Assembly: GCA_045545175.1 (NCBI GenBank) | Contig: JAZQAK010000006.1 | Location: forward strand, 1 to 64,000 | From: RGIG6165 sp045545175 | Lineage (GTDB): Bacteria; Bacillota; Clostridia; Oscillospirales; Feifaniaceae | Direction: 5' to 3' | DNA: 64,000 nt | Part shown: positions 41,246 to 51,008 of the stretch, piece after piece | Layout: each line of letters opens with the position of its first letter | How positions within the stretch are numbered: the stretch's first letter is position 1 | Notes under the pieces: model-generated | What the model was told of the DNA's origin: nothing | What the model saw: only the letters and a program-made list of their open reading frames with translations | Database searches by the model: none | Program-made: the position numbers and the translations under genes

Positions 41246-41272
41246 AAAAAGGAGGAAAAATTCCTCCTTTTT
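41246..41272. terminator. Bidirectional terminator
   Basis: AAAAAGGAGGAA and TTCCTCCTTTTT around a short A-rich loop. Confidence 0.85.
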
Positions 41273-41573
41273 ATATTTTCTTTTCTGCTTCCGCGAGTTT
41301 TATTCTTGCCGTTTCAACCTTAAAACGTAAGGTTGATGCTTCTTCTTCAAGCTCGCTGAGTGCTTTGCGCAGTTCGTCATTTTCAGCCCTCAGAGATGAG
41401 ATTTTTGCATTTAACGCCTCGGTATCCTGCTCGGCAAGAAGGTCATATTTTTCCTTTAACTGAGCATATTCGCCCGACAGACTTTCAAGGCGTTTGCTTA
41501 AAACGGCAATATACTCAACAACGTCTTTGCGGTTAAAGCCGCTGAGTGAACGGCGGAAAGCATTTGATGACAT
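41271..41573 (-). CDS. Short DivIVA-like coiled-coil protein
   Basis: 100 aa. The N-terminus (FRRSLSGFNRKDVVEYIAVL) matches the DivIVA lipid-binding motif pattern, followed by one long coiled coil (LRAENDELRKALSELEEEAS). It could be a small membrane-curvature or division-associated scaffold, distinct from the large DivIVA at 15.2 kb. It lacks a partner gene. Confidence 0.7.
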   Translation of the reverse strand: MSSNAFRRSLSGFNRKDVVEYIAVLSKRLESLSGEYAQLKEKYDLLAEQDTEALNAKISSLRAENDELRKALSELEEEASTLRFKVETARIKLAEAEKKI

Positions 41574-41625
41574 TTTGTTTTCTCCAATCGTATTTATATG
41601 TTTATTCTACCATAAAATAAAATTA

Positions 41626-41654
41626 TTGCAATTACTCTTTTAATTTTGTATAAA
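41626..41654 (+). promoter_or_regulatory. Promoter of tRNA-Arg
   Basis: TTGCAA (41626-41631), 17 bp, TATAAA (41649-41654). The tRNA starts 28 bp downstream; the apgM gene may be co-transcribed. Confidence 0.6.
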
Positions 41655-41681
41655 TTAGTTTATTATATAAAGGTACAATAT

Positions 41682-41758
41682 GCGCCTGTAGCTCAGTTGG
41701 ATAGAGCATTGGCCTCCGACGCCAAGTGTCGTGCGTTCGAATCGCATCAGGCGTGCCA
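41682..41758 (+). tRNA. tRNA-Arg (anticodon CCG)
   Basis: 77 nt with encoded CCA. Acceptor GCGCCTG/CAGGCGT (first pair G-T), D-arm with AGCTCAGTTGGAT, anticodon arm TTGGC-CTCCGAC-GCCAA giving CCG (41716-41718), T-arm with GTTCGAATC. Confidence 0.96.
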
Positions 41759-41781
41759 AAAACATTCTGAAAGGGAAGAAA

Positions 41782-42999
41782 ATGAAGTACATAGTAATGC
41801 TTGGTGACGGTATGGCGGATTATCCCGTACCCGAACTTGAAGGAAAAACTCCGCTTGAAGTTGCAAATAAACCGAATATGGATTATCTTGCCGCACACGG
41901 TGCCGTGGGAAAATGCAAAACTGTACCTGAAGGTATGCCTCCCGGCTCGGATACGGCAAATCTCTCGGTTATGGGGTATGACCCCGAGGTCTATTACACG
42001 GGCAGGTCACCTCTTGAAGCGGTGAGTATGGGAATCGACCTTAAAAGTGATGATATTGCACTTCGCTGTAATCTTGTAAGCCTCGGCGGTGAGGGGGATT
42101 ACGAGAATCTCACGATGAAGGACTATTCGGCAGGTGAAATATCTACTGCCGAATCTACCGAACTTATAAACTATCTTGCAGAGCATCTGAATACGGAAAG
42201 TATACAGTTGTATCCGGGTATAAGTTACCGTCACTGTCTGGTTATGAATAAGGCGCAGACGGGGACGAGGCTTACACCTCCGCACGATATAACGGGAAAA
42301 TCCGTAAAGGAATATCTTCCCGACGGCAGATACGGCGAAATACTGCTTGACCTTATGAAGCGGTCGAGGGAACTTTTGCGTGAGCATCCTGTAAATGTGA
42401 AACGCAGGGAAATGGGCAAAAATACGGCTGATTCCTGCTGGTTCTGGGGTGAGGGGACACGTCCTGCACTTGACAGTTTTGAAAAACTCTACGGTGTAAA
42501 GGGAAGTGCCATTTCAGCGGTTGACCTTATCAAAGGCATAGCAATTTGTGCAGGACTTAAGAGTGTGGACGTTCCGGGCACAACGGGGAACTACGACACC
42601 AACTTTGCGGGTAAAGCCGATGCGGCACTTAAATTGCTTCGTGAAGGATACGATATGGTGTATATCCACGTTGAAGCACCCGATGAATGCGGTCATCACG
42701 GCGATGTGAAGAACAAGATATATTCTATTGAAATGATAGATAAGGAAATTCTCGGCAGAGTTATCAAGGGGCTTGAGTCAGATGGAGAGGAATATTCGAT
42801 TCTTCTTGCACCCGACCATCCGACCCCGATAACGAAGATGACACACGTGTCAGACCCTGTTCCGTTCGTGCTTTACAGAAGCGATAAGGAACTTTTGCCA
42901 CATGCACCGTCTTACAACGAAAACGAAGCGAAAAAAACGGGACTTTATATTCCGAAAGGCTGCTTTATGATGAAGCATCTTATAAAAGGTGAAATATAA
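41782..42999 (+). CDS. Cofactor-independent phosphoglycerate mutase, archaeal type (ApgM-like)
   Basis: 405 aa of the alkaline-phosphatase superfamily. Seen: MLGDGMADYPVPELEGKTPL with the metal Asp, GSDTANLSVMGYDP with the nucleophilic Ser region, HVEAPDECGHHGD and LLAPDHPTPITKM with metal ligands. Expected to convert 3-phosphoglycerate to 2-phosphoglycerate; some relatives have been proposed as homoserine kinases, so the in vivo role is not certain. The start at 41782 follows AAAGGGAAG. It begins 23 bases after tRNA-Arg. Confidence 0.9.
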   Translation: MKYIVMLGDGMADYPVPELEGKTPLEVANKPNMDYLAAHGAVGKCKTVPEGMPPGSDTANLSVMGYDPEVYYTGRSPLEAVSMGIDLKSDDIALRCNLVSLGGEGDYENLTMKDYSAGEISTAESTELINYLAEHLNTESIQLYPGISYRHCLVMNKAQTGTRLTPPHDITGKSVKEYLPDGRYGEILLDLMKRSRELLREHPVNVKRREMGKNTADSCWFWGEGTRPALDSFEKLYGVKGSAISAVDLIKGIAICAGLKSVDVPGTTGNYDTNFAGKADAALKLLREGYDMVYIHVEAPDECGHHGDVKNKIYSIEMIDKEILGRVIKGLESDGEEYSILLAPDHPTPITKMTHVSDPVPFVLYRSDKELLPHAPSYNENEAKKTGLYIPKGCFMMKHLIKGEI

Positions 43000-43001
43000 G
43001 G

Positions 43002-43027
43002 AAAAGAGGATGGAAACATCCTCTTTT
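43002..43027 (+). terminator. Intrinsic terminator
   Basis: AAAAGAGGATG gaaa CATCCTCTTTT. Confidence 0.82.
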
Positions 43028-43069
43028 GCAATTGTGCACAAAAAGCGCGAAAAACGTCGATAATTTTTG

Positions 43070-43098
43070 TTGTGTTTTACCATATGTTGTGGTATAAT
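43070..43098 (+). promoter_or_regulatory. Promoter of hpf
   Basis: TTGTGT (43070-43075), 17 bp, TGG plus TATAAT (43093-43098), a perfect extended -10. Confidence 0.7.
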
Positions 43099-43149
43099 CA
43101 AATCAGGAAGGGCGAACAGTATAATGCCCGACTAAAAGGAGTGTTTAAT

Positions 43150-43671
43150 ATGACAACAAAGTACATCGGCAGAAAGACAACGGTAAGAGACAGTTTCAAG
43201 GAATATGCGGATAAAAAACTTGCAAAACTTGATAAATTCTTTGAAAACGATGCTGTTGCAACAGTTGTTGTAAGCAATAACACGCCTGACGAAACTGTTG
43301 AAGTCACAATAAAGTCGGCAGGTATGTTTTTCCGTGCGGAAAAAACAAGCCATGACAGAATTGTGTCGTTAGACATGGTTATGGATGTGCTTACCAGACA
43401 GATTGTAAAAAACAAACAGAAACTTGATAAGAAATTCAGAGTTCCCGTTCCGGAGGATTTCTTTGACCCCAAGGAAGAGGATACGAAAGTTCCCGAACTT
43501 GTTAAGAGAAAGTCCTTCTACGTAGGTGTTATGACACCTGACGAAGCAGTATTGCAGATGGAAATGATCGGGCACGAATTCTTTATGTTCAGGGACGCTG
43601 AAAGCGGGGAAATAAACGTCGTTTATAAGAGGAAAGACGGAAACTACGGTCTCCTGATTCCCGAAGAATAA
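43150..43671 (+). CDS. hpf: Ribosome hibernation promoting factor, long form
   Basis: 174 aa. The N-terminal S30AE/YfiA domain (KYIGRKTTVRDSFKEYADKK) binds the 30S decoding region. A linker and a C-terminal dimerisation domain follow (VVKRKSF-type LVKRKSFYVGVMTPDEAVLQ; GHEFFMFRDAESGEINVVYK), which pairs 70S ribosomes into 100S dimers. The start at 43150 has AAAGGAG upstream; the in-frame region before it is a leader. Confidence 0.95.
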   Translation: MTTKYIGRKTTVRDSFKEYADKKLAKLDKFFENDAVATVVVSNNTPDETVEVTIKSAGMFFRAEKTSHDRIVSLDMVMDVLTRQIVKNKQKLDKKFRVPVPEDFFDPKEEDTKVPELVKRKSFYVGVMTPDEAVLQMEMIGHEFFMFRDAESGEINVVYKRKDGNYGLLIPEE

Positions 43672-43680
43672 AAATAATAT

Positions 43681-43704
43681 CCCCCGTTTTAAACGGGGGT
43701 TTTA
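43681..43704 (+). terminator. Terminator of hpf
   Basis: CCCCCGTTT t AAACGGGGG then T-rich. Confidence 0.82.
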
Positions 43705-43731
43705 TTAATTATTTAGCAAAGAAGGATAGTT

Positions 43732-45714
43732 ATGCCATATAAAATATTTGAATACGATACATATCTTACGCCCTACGAGGCTGATATTGACCTAAGGGCA
43801 GCAAACTATAACAGAAAAAAGAGTGAACTTCTGGGTGACGGGTCGTCGCTTCTTGATTTTGCAAACGGGCACGAGTATTTTGGATTTCATAAGGTCGGCA
43901 AGGGGTGGTATTACCGTGAATGGGCACCCGGTGCGGACGCAGTTTATATCATGGGTGATATGAACGGATGGGATGCATTCTCTCTGCCTCTTAAAAATAT
44001 AGGAAACGGTGTTTACGAAATATATCTGCAGGGTGAAAATAATCTTTATCACGGCTGTAAGGTAAAGACTGTAATTGAAAAAGACGGCAGAAGGCTTGAA
44101 AGAATACCGCTTTATGCACGTCGTGTCGTGCAGGACCCCGTTACTTATCAGTGGACGGCGGAAATTCTTGATGAAAAGCCGTATAAGTGGAAAAAGAGAA
44201 AGTTTACACCGCCTAAGAACCTCTTTATATACGAGTGTCATATCGGTATGGCACAGGAAAAAGAGGGTGTCGGCACGTATGATGAATTTACCGATAATAT
44301 CTTACCCCGTATAAAAGAACTCGGTTACAACACCATACAGATAATGGCGATTATGGAGCATCCGTATTACGGCTCATTTGGCTATCAGGTGTCATCCTTT
44401 TTTGCCGCATCGTCGAGATACGGTATGCCAAACGATTTGAAGCGTCTTATTGACACGGCACATTCTATGGGAATTGCGGTGCTTCTTGACGTCGTACATT
44501 CACACGCCGTCAAGAACACGCTTGAAGGCATAAATGAATTTGACGGAACCGACTATCAGTTTTTCCATACGGGACCGAGGGGTGAGCATCCTGCATGGGA
44601 CACCAAACTCTTTAACTACAATAAAAACGAAGTAATACATTTTCTGCTTTCGAATTTAAAATTCTGGTTGACCGAGTATCATTTTGACGGCTTCCGTTTT
44701 GACGGTGTAACGTCGATGATATATCACGATCACGGTCTCGGCTCGGCATTTACCGATTACGGCAAGTATTTTTCACTCAATACGGATACTGAGGCGATTA
44801 CGTATCTTCAGCTTGCCAATGAACTTATCCGTGAGGTGAATCCTAAGGCAATAACGATTGCGGAGGATATGTCTGCAATGCCGGGTATGTGTCTGCCGAT
44901 TGAAGACGGTGGAATCGGCTTTGATTACAGGCTTTCAATGGGTGTTCCTGATATGTGGATAAAACTTCTTAAAGAGGTCAGGGACGAAGACTGGAATATG
45001 TATTACGTGTGGCACGAGCTTACGAGCCGTCGTCCTATGGAAAAATACATAGGCTATGCAGAATCGCATGACCAGGCACTCGTAGGGGATAAAACCATAA
45101 TGTTCAGGCTGTGTGACAGTGCTATGTATACCGAAATGTCGAAGGACTGTGCAAGTCTTGTCATAGACAGGGGTATAGCGCTTCATAAGATGATAAGGCT
45201 TGTGACACTTTCTCTTGCCGGTGAGGGATATTTGAACTTTATGGGTAATGAATTCGGTCATCCCGAATGGATAGATTTTCCGCGTGAAGGAAATAACTGG
45301 AGTTACTATTACTGTCGCAGACAGTGGCACCTTGCGGATGACAAGAATCTCAAATACGAATGGCTTCTGGAATTTGACAAGGCTATCGTGTCTCTTGCGC
45401 AGGATAAGAAAATTTTTGGAAAAGCACCACGCAGTCTTTATATTGACGATGAGGCGAAAATTCTCGTTTATGAACGTGGCGGTATAATTTTTGCACTCAA
45501 TTTCAGTCCGACCGTTTCGCAGGAATCATATTTTGTAAAAACGGTCACGAAGGGTGAATACGTGCCTGTACTTTCGACGGATGACAGCCGTTTCGGAGGA
45601 TGGGACCGTATAAGTATGGATGAAACGTATCTCTCAAAGAAAACGAAAGACGGTAACGGCTTTAACCTTTACTTACCCGCAAGAACGGCAGTTTGTCTTG
45701 TAAAAAAGAAATAA
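43732..45714 (+). CDS. glgB: 1,4-alpha-glucan branching enzyme
   Basis: Introduces alpha-1,6 branches in glycogen. 660 aa; the N-terminal CBM48 (WYYREWAPGADAVYIMGDMN) precedes the GH13 barrel with conserved regions VLLDVVHSHA, DGFRFDGVTSM (nucleophile Asp), TIAEDMSAMPG (acid/base Glu) and YAESHDQALVGD. The sequence style (eukaryote-like GH13_8, YHDHG) differs from E. coli GlgB. No other glycogen gene is adjacent. Confidence 0.95.
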   Translation: MPYKIFEYDTYLTPYEADIDLRAANYNRKKSELLGDGSSLLDFANGHEYFGFHKVGKGWYYREWAPGADAVYIMGDMNGWDAFSLPLKNIGNGVYEIYLQGENNLYHGCKVKTVIEKDGRRLERIPLYARRVVQDPVTYQWTAEILDEKPYKWKKRKFTPPKNLFIYECHIGMAQEKEGVGTYDEFTDNILPRIKELGYNTIQIMAIMEHPYYGSFGYQVSSFFAASSRYGMPNDLKRLIDTAHSMGIAVLLDVVHSHAVKNTLEGINEFDGTDYQFFHTGPRGEHPAWDTKLFNYNKNEVIHFLLSNLKFWLTEYHFDGFRFDGVTSMIYHDHGLGSAFTDYGKYFSLNTDTEAITYLQLANELIREVNPKAITIAEDMSAMPGMCLPIEDGGIGFDYRLSMGVPDMWIKLLKEVRDEDWNMYYVWHELTSRRPMEKYIGYAESHDQALVGDKTIMFRLCDSAMYTEMSKDCASLVIDRGIALHKMIRLVTLSLAGEGYLNFMGNEFGHPEWIDFPREGNNWSYYYCRRQWHLADDKNLKYEWLLEFDKAIVSLAQDKKIFGKAPRSLYIDDEAKILVYERGGIIFALNFSPTVSQESYFVKTVTKGEYVPVLSTDDSRFGGWDRISMDETYLSKKTKDGNGFNLYLPARTAVCLVKKK

Positions 45715-45717
45715 AAT

Positions 45718-45749
45718 AAAAGTCACAATCTAAGGATTGTGACTTTTTT
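45718..45749. terminator. Bidirectional terminator
   Basis: AGTCACAATC taag GATTGTGACT with flanking A-runs and T-runs. Confidence 0.85.
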
Positions 45750-46556
45750 CTATTGTGCAATGCTTGCTTTGTATGCCGCGTATTCGGGGCTGCCCAGCAG
45801 ATTTATTATGCCGTTTGAAATACCCTGTGCGGCAACCTGCTGCCACGACGTGTTTTTGAAGTTTTCATAGTCCGTCGGATTGGTTATAAAGCCTATTTCA
45901 AGCAGTATCGAGGGCATATTCGCTCTCGTATTAACGTAATAACCCGTAGCAGGCTTGTTCTTTTCAATGTTTGTGGTACGCTCGCCGATAGTGCCCGTCA
46001 TACCGTTTAATATATACGTGCAAAAAGCCTCCATAGTCGCATCGTCGGGCGACGACTTCGTGGTGTATGCCGCAAGCAGATAGTTGGTCGAGGGGTCGTC
46101 CTCATACGAATTTATATGAATGGAAAGGAAGAAATCCGCACCCCAGTCGTTTGCCATTTTAGTACGGTCTTCCGGCTGAACTTTGTACATATCCTTTTCC
46201 TGCCTGATGTCGTAATCGGCTTCACGGCACATCATAACCTCATACCCTTGAGAAACGAGGACGGAAAGTATCTTTTTTGACAGTTCAAAAACGAGAAACG
46301 ATTCACATACACCGTCTTCCTCGTAATTGGGGCCAAGTACACCGGGGTCGGAAAAACCGTGTCCCGGGTCAAGAAAGATTTTGCCCTTTACGTCACTCTC
46401 GGGGATGTATATTATGCTGTTGTCGGATATTATATGCTCAAGTGTAGGGTCTGCTATCTGCGTATAGGTCAGATCCTGCGGAATTGCAAGAGAACAACCG
46501 CTAAATATAAGCACAATTGAAAGCACTACAAGTATAAGTCTTGATATATTTTTCAA
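45750..46556 (-). CDS. N-acetylmuramoyl-L-alanine amidase lipoprotein
   Basis: 268 aa. Lipoprotein signal with lipobox FSGC (Cys at about 21), then an Amidase_3 domain: FLDPGHGFSDPG with the first zinc His, a Glu-containing helix (ESFLVFELSKKI), SIHINSY with the second zinc His, and LLEIGFITNPTDYE with the catalytic Glu. Expected to cleave the amide bond between MurNAc and L-Ala outside the membrane, in cell separation or sporulation. Confidence 0.93.
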   Translation of the reverse strand: MKNISRLILVVLSIVLIFSGCSLAIPQDLTYTQIADPTLEHIISDNSIIYIPESDVKGKIFLDPGHGFSDPGVLGPNYEEDGVCESFLVFELSKKILSVLVSQGYEVMMCREADYDIRQEKDMYKVQPEDRTKMANDWGADFFLSIHINSYEDDPSTNYLLAAYTTKSSPDDATMEAFCTYILNGMTGTIGERTTNIEKNKPATGYYVNTRANMPSILLEIGFITNPTDYENFKNTSWQQVAAQGISNGIINLLGSPEYAAYKASIAQ

Positions 46557-46596
46557 TGTTTTACTCCCGTTAATTTATTTATAAAAACATTATAAA

Positions 46597-47730
46597 TTAA
46601 AATTTATCTTTTAACAAGTCAAATAACGTCTGTTTTACGGAAATGCTGTCGAGAAATTCTCCCGTTTCCCTGAAAAGCTTCGTATCCGTATCTTTTTTTG
46701 TTTTCACCGCACGTATGAGAATGTTTTTGGGTGAGTGTGATATGTCGATAAATTCAAGCATATCAACGCTGTAACCGCAGGCGGTGAGAAGACGTGCACG
46801 GATATTGTCCGTAATGAGTGCGGCAAAGCGCTCTCTCGTTATGCCGTAGTCGGTGATAACGGGCAGGGTGTTCTTTTTAATCTGTAAATTTATTTCGTGC
46901 TGACAGCAGGGGACAAAGAAGCAGTATTTTGCATCCCAGTTAAGTGCATTGTATATGGCGTGGTCGGTTGCCGTATCGCAGGCGTGAAGTGAAATGACCA
47001 TATCAGGCTTAAACGGTGCCTTGAAACCGTTTATATCGCCGATTTCGAAGGTAAGCCTGTCATAGCCGTATTTTTTTGAGATTTCGTTACAATCCTCAAT
47101 GACCTTTTCTTTTAAATCAAGTCCGATTATTTGAGGGTGCATACCCTTGATTTCGGTCAGGTAGTAATACAAAATAAAGGTGAGATAACTTTTCCCGCAA
47201 CCGAAGTCAATAATTTTTATATCGTCAAGCCCCGTCTTACCGATTACGTCGTCGATTATCTCGACGAAGCGGTTTATCTGGCGAAATTTGTCTGATTTTG
47301 CCTTGACTATTCTGCCGTCAGCCGTCATAACACCGAGGTCGACAAGCGGGGGAATTATATTTCCCTCTTTGAGAATATAATTCTTCTCACGGTTGTGTGC
47401 TGTATCGGCTTTTACGTTGCCCGATGCCTTTCTCGATGAGGTTAGGATTTTGCCCTTCTTTGTAATTTTGAGTGAGAATTCACGTTCGCTGCAAAAGGCA
47501 TCAAGCTGACGGAAAGAGTCCATTTTCTTTATCACAGTTTCTGCAAGTGCCTGCGTTTCTACGTTTTCGTGGAAGACCTGTGTTTTGGTGAAATTTTCAA
47601 ATTGCCACACCTCTTTACCACCGATTACGGCAGGGCGGACGGACACCTTTTTTATATCACCGCAGGTGGGGTTACTTATCACTATTTTGAGCGGTTTGTT
47701 GTTTACTATTTTTTCTAAAAATGTTATCAT
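46597..47730 (-). CDS. Class I SAM-dependent methyltransferase
   Basis: 377 aa. The N-terminal about 130 residues form an uncharacterised domain. Residues about 165-330 are a Rossmann methyltransferase: DIKIIDFGCGKSYLTFIL (motif I), IIGLDLKEKVIEDC (motif II), DMVISLHACDTATD (motif IV) and FFVPCCQHEI. The GCGKSYLTF and PCCQHE motifs are typical of a family predicted to act on RNA. The substrate is unknown. Confidence 0.85.
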   Translation of the reverse strand: MITFLEKIVNNKPLKIVISNPTCGDIKKVSVRPAVIGGKEVWQFENFTKTQVFHENVETQALAETVIKKMDSFRQLDAFCSEREFSLKITKKGKILTSSRKASGNVKADTAHNREKNYILKEGNIIPPLVDLGVMTADGRIVKAKSDKFRQINRFVEIIDDVIGKTGLDDIKIIDFGCGKSYLTFILYYYLTEIKGMHPQIIGLDLKEKVIEDCNEISKKYGYDRLTFEIGDINGFKAPFKPDMVISLHACDTATDHAIYNALNWDAKYCFFVPCCQHEINLQIKKNTLPVITDYGITRERFAALITDNIRARLLTACGYSVDMLEFIDISHSPKNILIRAVKTKKDTDTKLFRETGEFLDSISVKQTLFDLLKDKF

Positions 47731-47797
47731 ATAATCACCAAGGATAACTTAACACATTTTTAGTCTCAGGTCAATGTGAAAGGGGGAGAAAACGACT

Positions 47798-49402
47798 ATG
47801 AAAAGAATACTGTCAGTAATTATTGTGCTTCTTTTACTGCTGTCGGGCTGTGTGCAGCAAAAGCCTCCCGAAACGGTCTTCTGGCTTGATAAAGTTGAGA
47901 ATGTGGGCACTTTTGAGGGACTCGAAAAGTTTGAAAGATATTATGACGGATATACGGATGAACTTATCCCGTCGGATAAATATGGTGAACTTATTCCGTT
48001 TGTAGGCAAAATACTTACCGCGTCGGGCGACTGGCCTATGACGTCGGAAAGGTATGGGCTTTGTCCGACTGACGGTAAAATTGTCGTTGACCCCGTGTTT
48101 GAGAATTGTTCTCTGATGCAGGCGGGAGATGTGAGTTACTATAATCTTACATATGCCAAAACAATCCAAGAAATCGAAACTGCACAGGAAAATGAAGACT
48201 ATGATATGATGGATTTTCCCAGAAGTGTTCTGATACGTACGGACGGCAGTTTTTGTATGGAACTCGATGAAGTAACCTGGGCAAAGGCCTATACTCTCGA
48301 GAACGGCGAGGGCAGGATCACAGTTTTTAAGTATAGTTCGGGAATATACGATGGAGGACTCAATTTTAAAGTGTATGATGAAGAAATGGAACTTCTGTAC
48401 ACACTTGAAAATTTGTACGACCATCCTGATTTCTCAAATGAACTCGTTGCAGTTATGCATCCGTGTGAGGATTATACTGCACCTAGTGAAATGTATTACA
48501 TAGATAAAGACGGTAATAAAGTTATAGACGGCTCGAAGTTTTTACAGATAAAATCTTTCAGTAACGGCCTTGCTGAAGTGCAGGACAAGGAGAACGGACT
48601 TTTTGGTTATATCGATACGAGCGGCGAATATGTCATCCGACCGCAGTTTAAATGGACCTATCCATTCGGCAAACTCGGATATGCGAATGTCCGAACTAAT
48701 AAAGGTTCCTTTGTAATAGATGCTCATGGCAACAGGCCGCTGGGTGATAGGATATATGAGGGGGGTTCTTTGCTTGAAGACGGTAGGGTTTACAATGCAG
48801 GTTCATCGGTCAATAATTTGATTGATGTTATAAGCGGAGACTATCTGAAGTGTCCCATATGCGGCAAGAACTCGAATGAAAGCAAAATGGATATGGATTT
48901 TCTCACTGAGGATGAGGGTATCATATATATTTATATTCATACGAATTGTGACGGGAAAACAGGCGTGTTCACTTCTGACGGCACGATCAAAGAACACGTG
49001 GATTATACAAATATATCGGGAGACATCGGCATAGAGGGATTGGATGAACGTTATATGTTTCTCCGTGATACATCAAATGATATGGGTTGCATAATGTATG
49101 ACAGAGAAAAGAAAGAGATAGTGTACACGTTTGAAAATATGTATTATAATGCTGTACTTTCGGGAGGAAATTATGTGATAAAGTACTATCCGGATCCGGA
49201 AAACGTGTCAATGGAAGGTCAGATACCCGCATATCGTATCTATGTGCCCGGTGAGGGACTGGACGATGAAATATACAGTTTTTTTAACATAACCAAAACG
49301 GCTGACGGCGAATATTACAGTGTGATTACGGATGATTATTCTGCCGTTCTTGATGAAGATTTTAATACCGTAATCAAGCTCTCTGTTACGGATAACGATT
49401 AG
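47798..49402 (+). CDS. WG-repeat-like lipoprotein, paralogue 1
   Basis: 534 aa. Signal peptide and lipobox LLSGC (Cys at about 18), so it is anchored outside the membrane. The body contains WG/KWG-type beta repeats, for example SFSNGLAEVQDKENGLFGYI then DTSGEYVIRPQFKW. A CPICGKNSNESKM segment has one CxxC pair. WG repeats are thought to mediate binding; the ligand is unknown. AAGGGGGAG precedes the ATG. It is the first of three lipoprotein genes in a row. Confidence 0.8.
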   Translation: MKRILSVIIVLLLLLSGCVQQKPPETVFWLDKVENVGTFEGLEKFERYYDGYTDELIPSDKYGELIPFVGKILTASGDWPMTSERYGLCPTDGKIVVDPVFENCSLMQAGDVSYYNLTYAKTIQEIETAQENEDYDMMDFPRSVLIRTDGSFCMELDEVTWAKAYTLENGEGRITVFKYSSGIYDGGLNFKVYDEEMELLYTLENLYDHPDFSNELVAVMHPCEDYTAPSEMYYIDKDGNKVIDGSKFLQIKSFSNGLAEVQDKENGLFGYIDTSGEYVIRPQFKWTYPFGKLGYANVRTNKGSFVIDAHGNRPLGDRIYEGGSLLEDGRVYNAGSSVNNLIDVISGDYLKCPICGKNSNESKMDMDFLTEDEGIIYIYIHTNCDGKTGVFTSDGTIKEHVDYTNISGDIGIEGLDERYMFLRDTSNDMGCIMYDREKKEIVYTFENMYYNAVLSGGNYVIKYYPDPENVSMEGQIPAYRIYVPGEGLDDEIYSFFNITKTADGEYYSVITDDYSAVLDEDFNTVIKLSVTDND

Positions 49403-49413
49403 GAGGGACTGCG

Positions 49414-50997
49414 ATGAAAAGAATTATTGCAATAATACTTGCTACAGCACTACTGCTTCTGCTGTCGGGATGTGCGCAGAAAAAGCCTCCCGAAACGGTC
49501 TTCTGGCTTGATAAAGTTGAGGACGTGGGCGCTTTTGAGGGGCTCGGAAAGTTTGAAAGATATTATGACGGTTATACGGATGAACTTATCCCGTCGGATA
49601 AATACGGTGAACTTATTCCGTTTGTTGGCAAAATACTTACCGCGTCGGGCGACTGGCCTATGACGTCGGAAAGGTACGGCCTTTGCACGACTGACGGTAA
49701 AATTGTCGTTGACCCCGTGTTTGAATACTGTTATATGATGCAGGCGGGGGGCGTCACGTATTACAATCTTGCGTATGCAAGGACGATAGAGGAAATTGAA
49801 ACCGCGCAGGAAAATGAAGATTTTGACGCTATGTATTCAAACAGAAATCTTCTTATCCGTACGGACGGCAGTTTTTGCAAAGAACTCGGTGAGGCTACGG
49901 CAAACGCATGGACACTTGACAACGGTGAGGGTAGAATCGCCGTATCCAAGTACGGACACGAAATGGATTCAAGCGGTATGCATTTTGAAGTATACGATGA
50001 AAATATGAATCTTCTGTATACTCTCGAAAAAATCTATAATTATCCGACTTTTTCAAACGAACTTATCGACGTTATGATAGCCGGTGAAAACTGGCAGCCG
50101 TCTGCAATGTACTACATAGACAAAAACGGAAATAAGGTTATAGACGGTTCTGCATTTTCTCAGATAAGTCCTTTCTATAACGGGCTTGCCTCCGTGCAGG
50201 ATAAGGAAAGCGGGCTTTACGGGTACATTGACACAAACGGCGATTACGTTATAGCACCGCAATTCAAATATGCAAGTCAGTTCGGTAAACTCGGCTATGC
50301 AAACGTTGAAACTGACGAGGGATATTTCCTTATAGACGTTCACGGTAACAGAGTTCTTGGTGACAACGTCTACGAAGGTGCTTATCTTATGGAGGACGGA
50401 AGAGTATACAATGCAGGCACCCGTGTAAGAAAGTTTATCGACGTAACGACTAAAGATTATCTCAAGTGTCCCATATGCGGTAAAAACTCGGATGAAAGCA
50501 AAATGAATATGAGTTATCTTAATAACGGCATTGCTTACATTCATACAAACTGTGACGGTAAAACGGGTCTATTCAATGCAGAGGGCACGCTTAAAGAGCA
50601 TATTGATTATACAAATATATCGGGTGAGTTTTATATCGAGTATATGGATGACAGTTATATATTCATCCGTGACACAACGGCAGATACGGGTATTATAATG
50701 TACGACCGAGGTAGCAGAGAGGTAAAGTTTACACCTGAAAACGACACGTATTTTCACACCGCACTCGGTGAGGGCAGATACGTTATGATGTCCTACGAAG
50801 AAACGATGTATGAAGCCAAAACTACCTATCATATTTATGAAAACGGTCAGAAAACCGACGGAAGAGAGTATGAGCATTTCGGTGTGTCAAAAACGGCAGA
50901 CGGCACCTATTTTAATGCCGTATCGAACGGATTTTCATACGTCTACGATGAAGATTTCAAAGTGATAATGAAAATATCAATATCGGATAACGATTAG
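49414..50997 (+). CDS. WG-repeat-like lipoprotein, paralogue 2
   Basis: 527 aa, a tandem duplicate of the preceding gene. The first about 90 mature residues are nearly identical (ERYYDGYTDELIPSDKYGEL shared exactly), while the rest has diverged more. Lipobox LLSGC. WG-type repeat PFYNGLASVQDKESGLYGYI, then DTNGDYVIAPQFKY; CPICGKNSDESKM retained. GGAGG upstream; 11 bases after paralogue 1. Probably co-transcribed. Confidence 0.8.
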   Translation: MKRIIAIILATALLLLLSGCAQKKPPETVFWLDKVEDVGAFEGLGKFERYYDGYTDELIPSDKYGELIPFVGKILTASGDWPMTSERYGLCTTDGKIVVDPVFEYCYMMQAGGVTYYNLAYARTIEEIETAQENEDFDAMYSNRNLLIRTDGSFCKELGEATANAWTLDNGEGRIAVSKYGHEMDSSGMHFEVYDENMNLLYTLEKIYNYPTFSNELIDVMIAGENWQPSAMYYIDKNGNKVIDGSAFSQISPFYNGLASVQDKESGLYGYIDTNGDYVIAPQFKYASQFGKLGYANVETDEGYFLIDVHGNRVLGDNVYEGAYLMEDGRVYNAGTRVRKFIDVTTKDYLKCPICGKNSDESKMNMSYLNNGIAYIHTNCDGKTGLFNAEGTLKEHIDYTNISGEFYIEYMDDSYIFIRDTTADTGIIMYDRGSREVKFTPENDTYFHTALGEGRYVMMSYEETMYEAKTTYHIYENGQKTDGREYEHFGVSKTADGTYFNAVSNGFSYVYDEDFKVIMKISISDND

Positions 50998-51008
50998 GAG
51001 GATTTATA

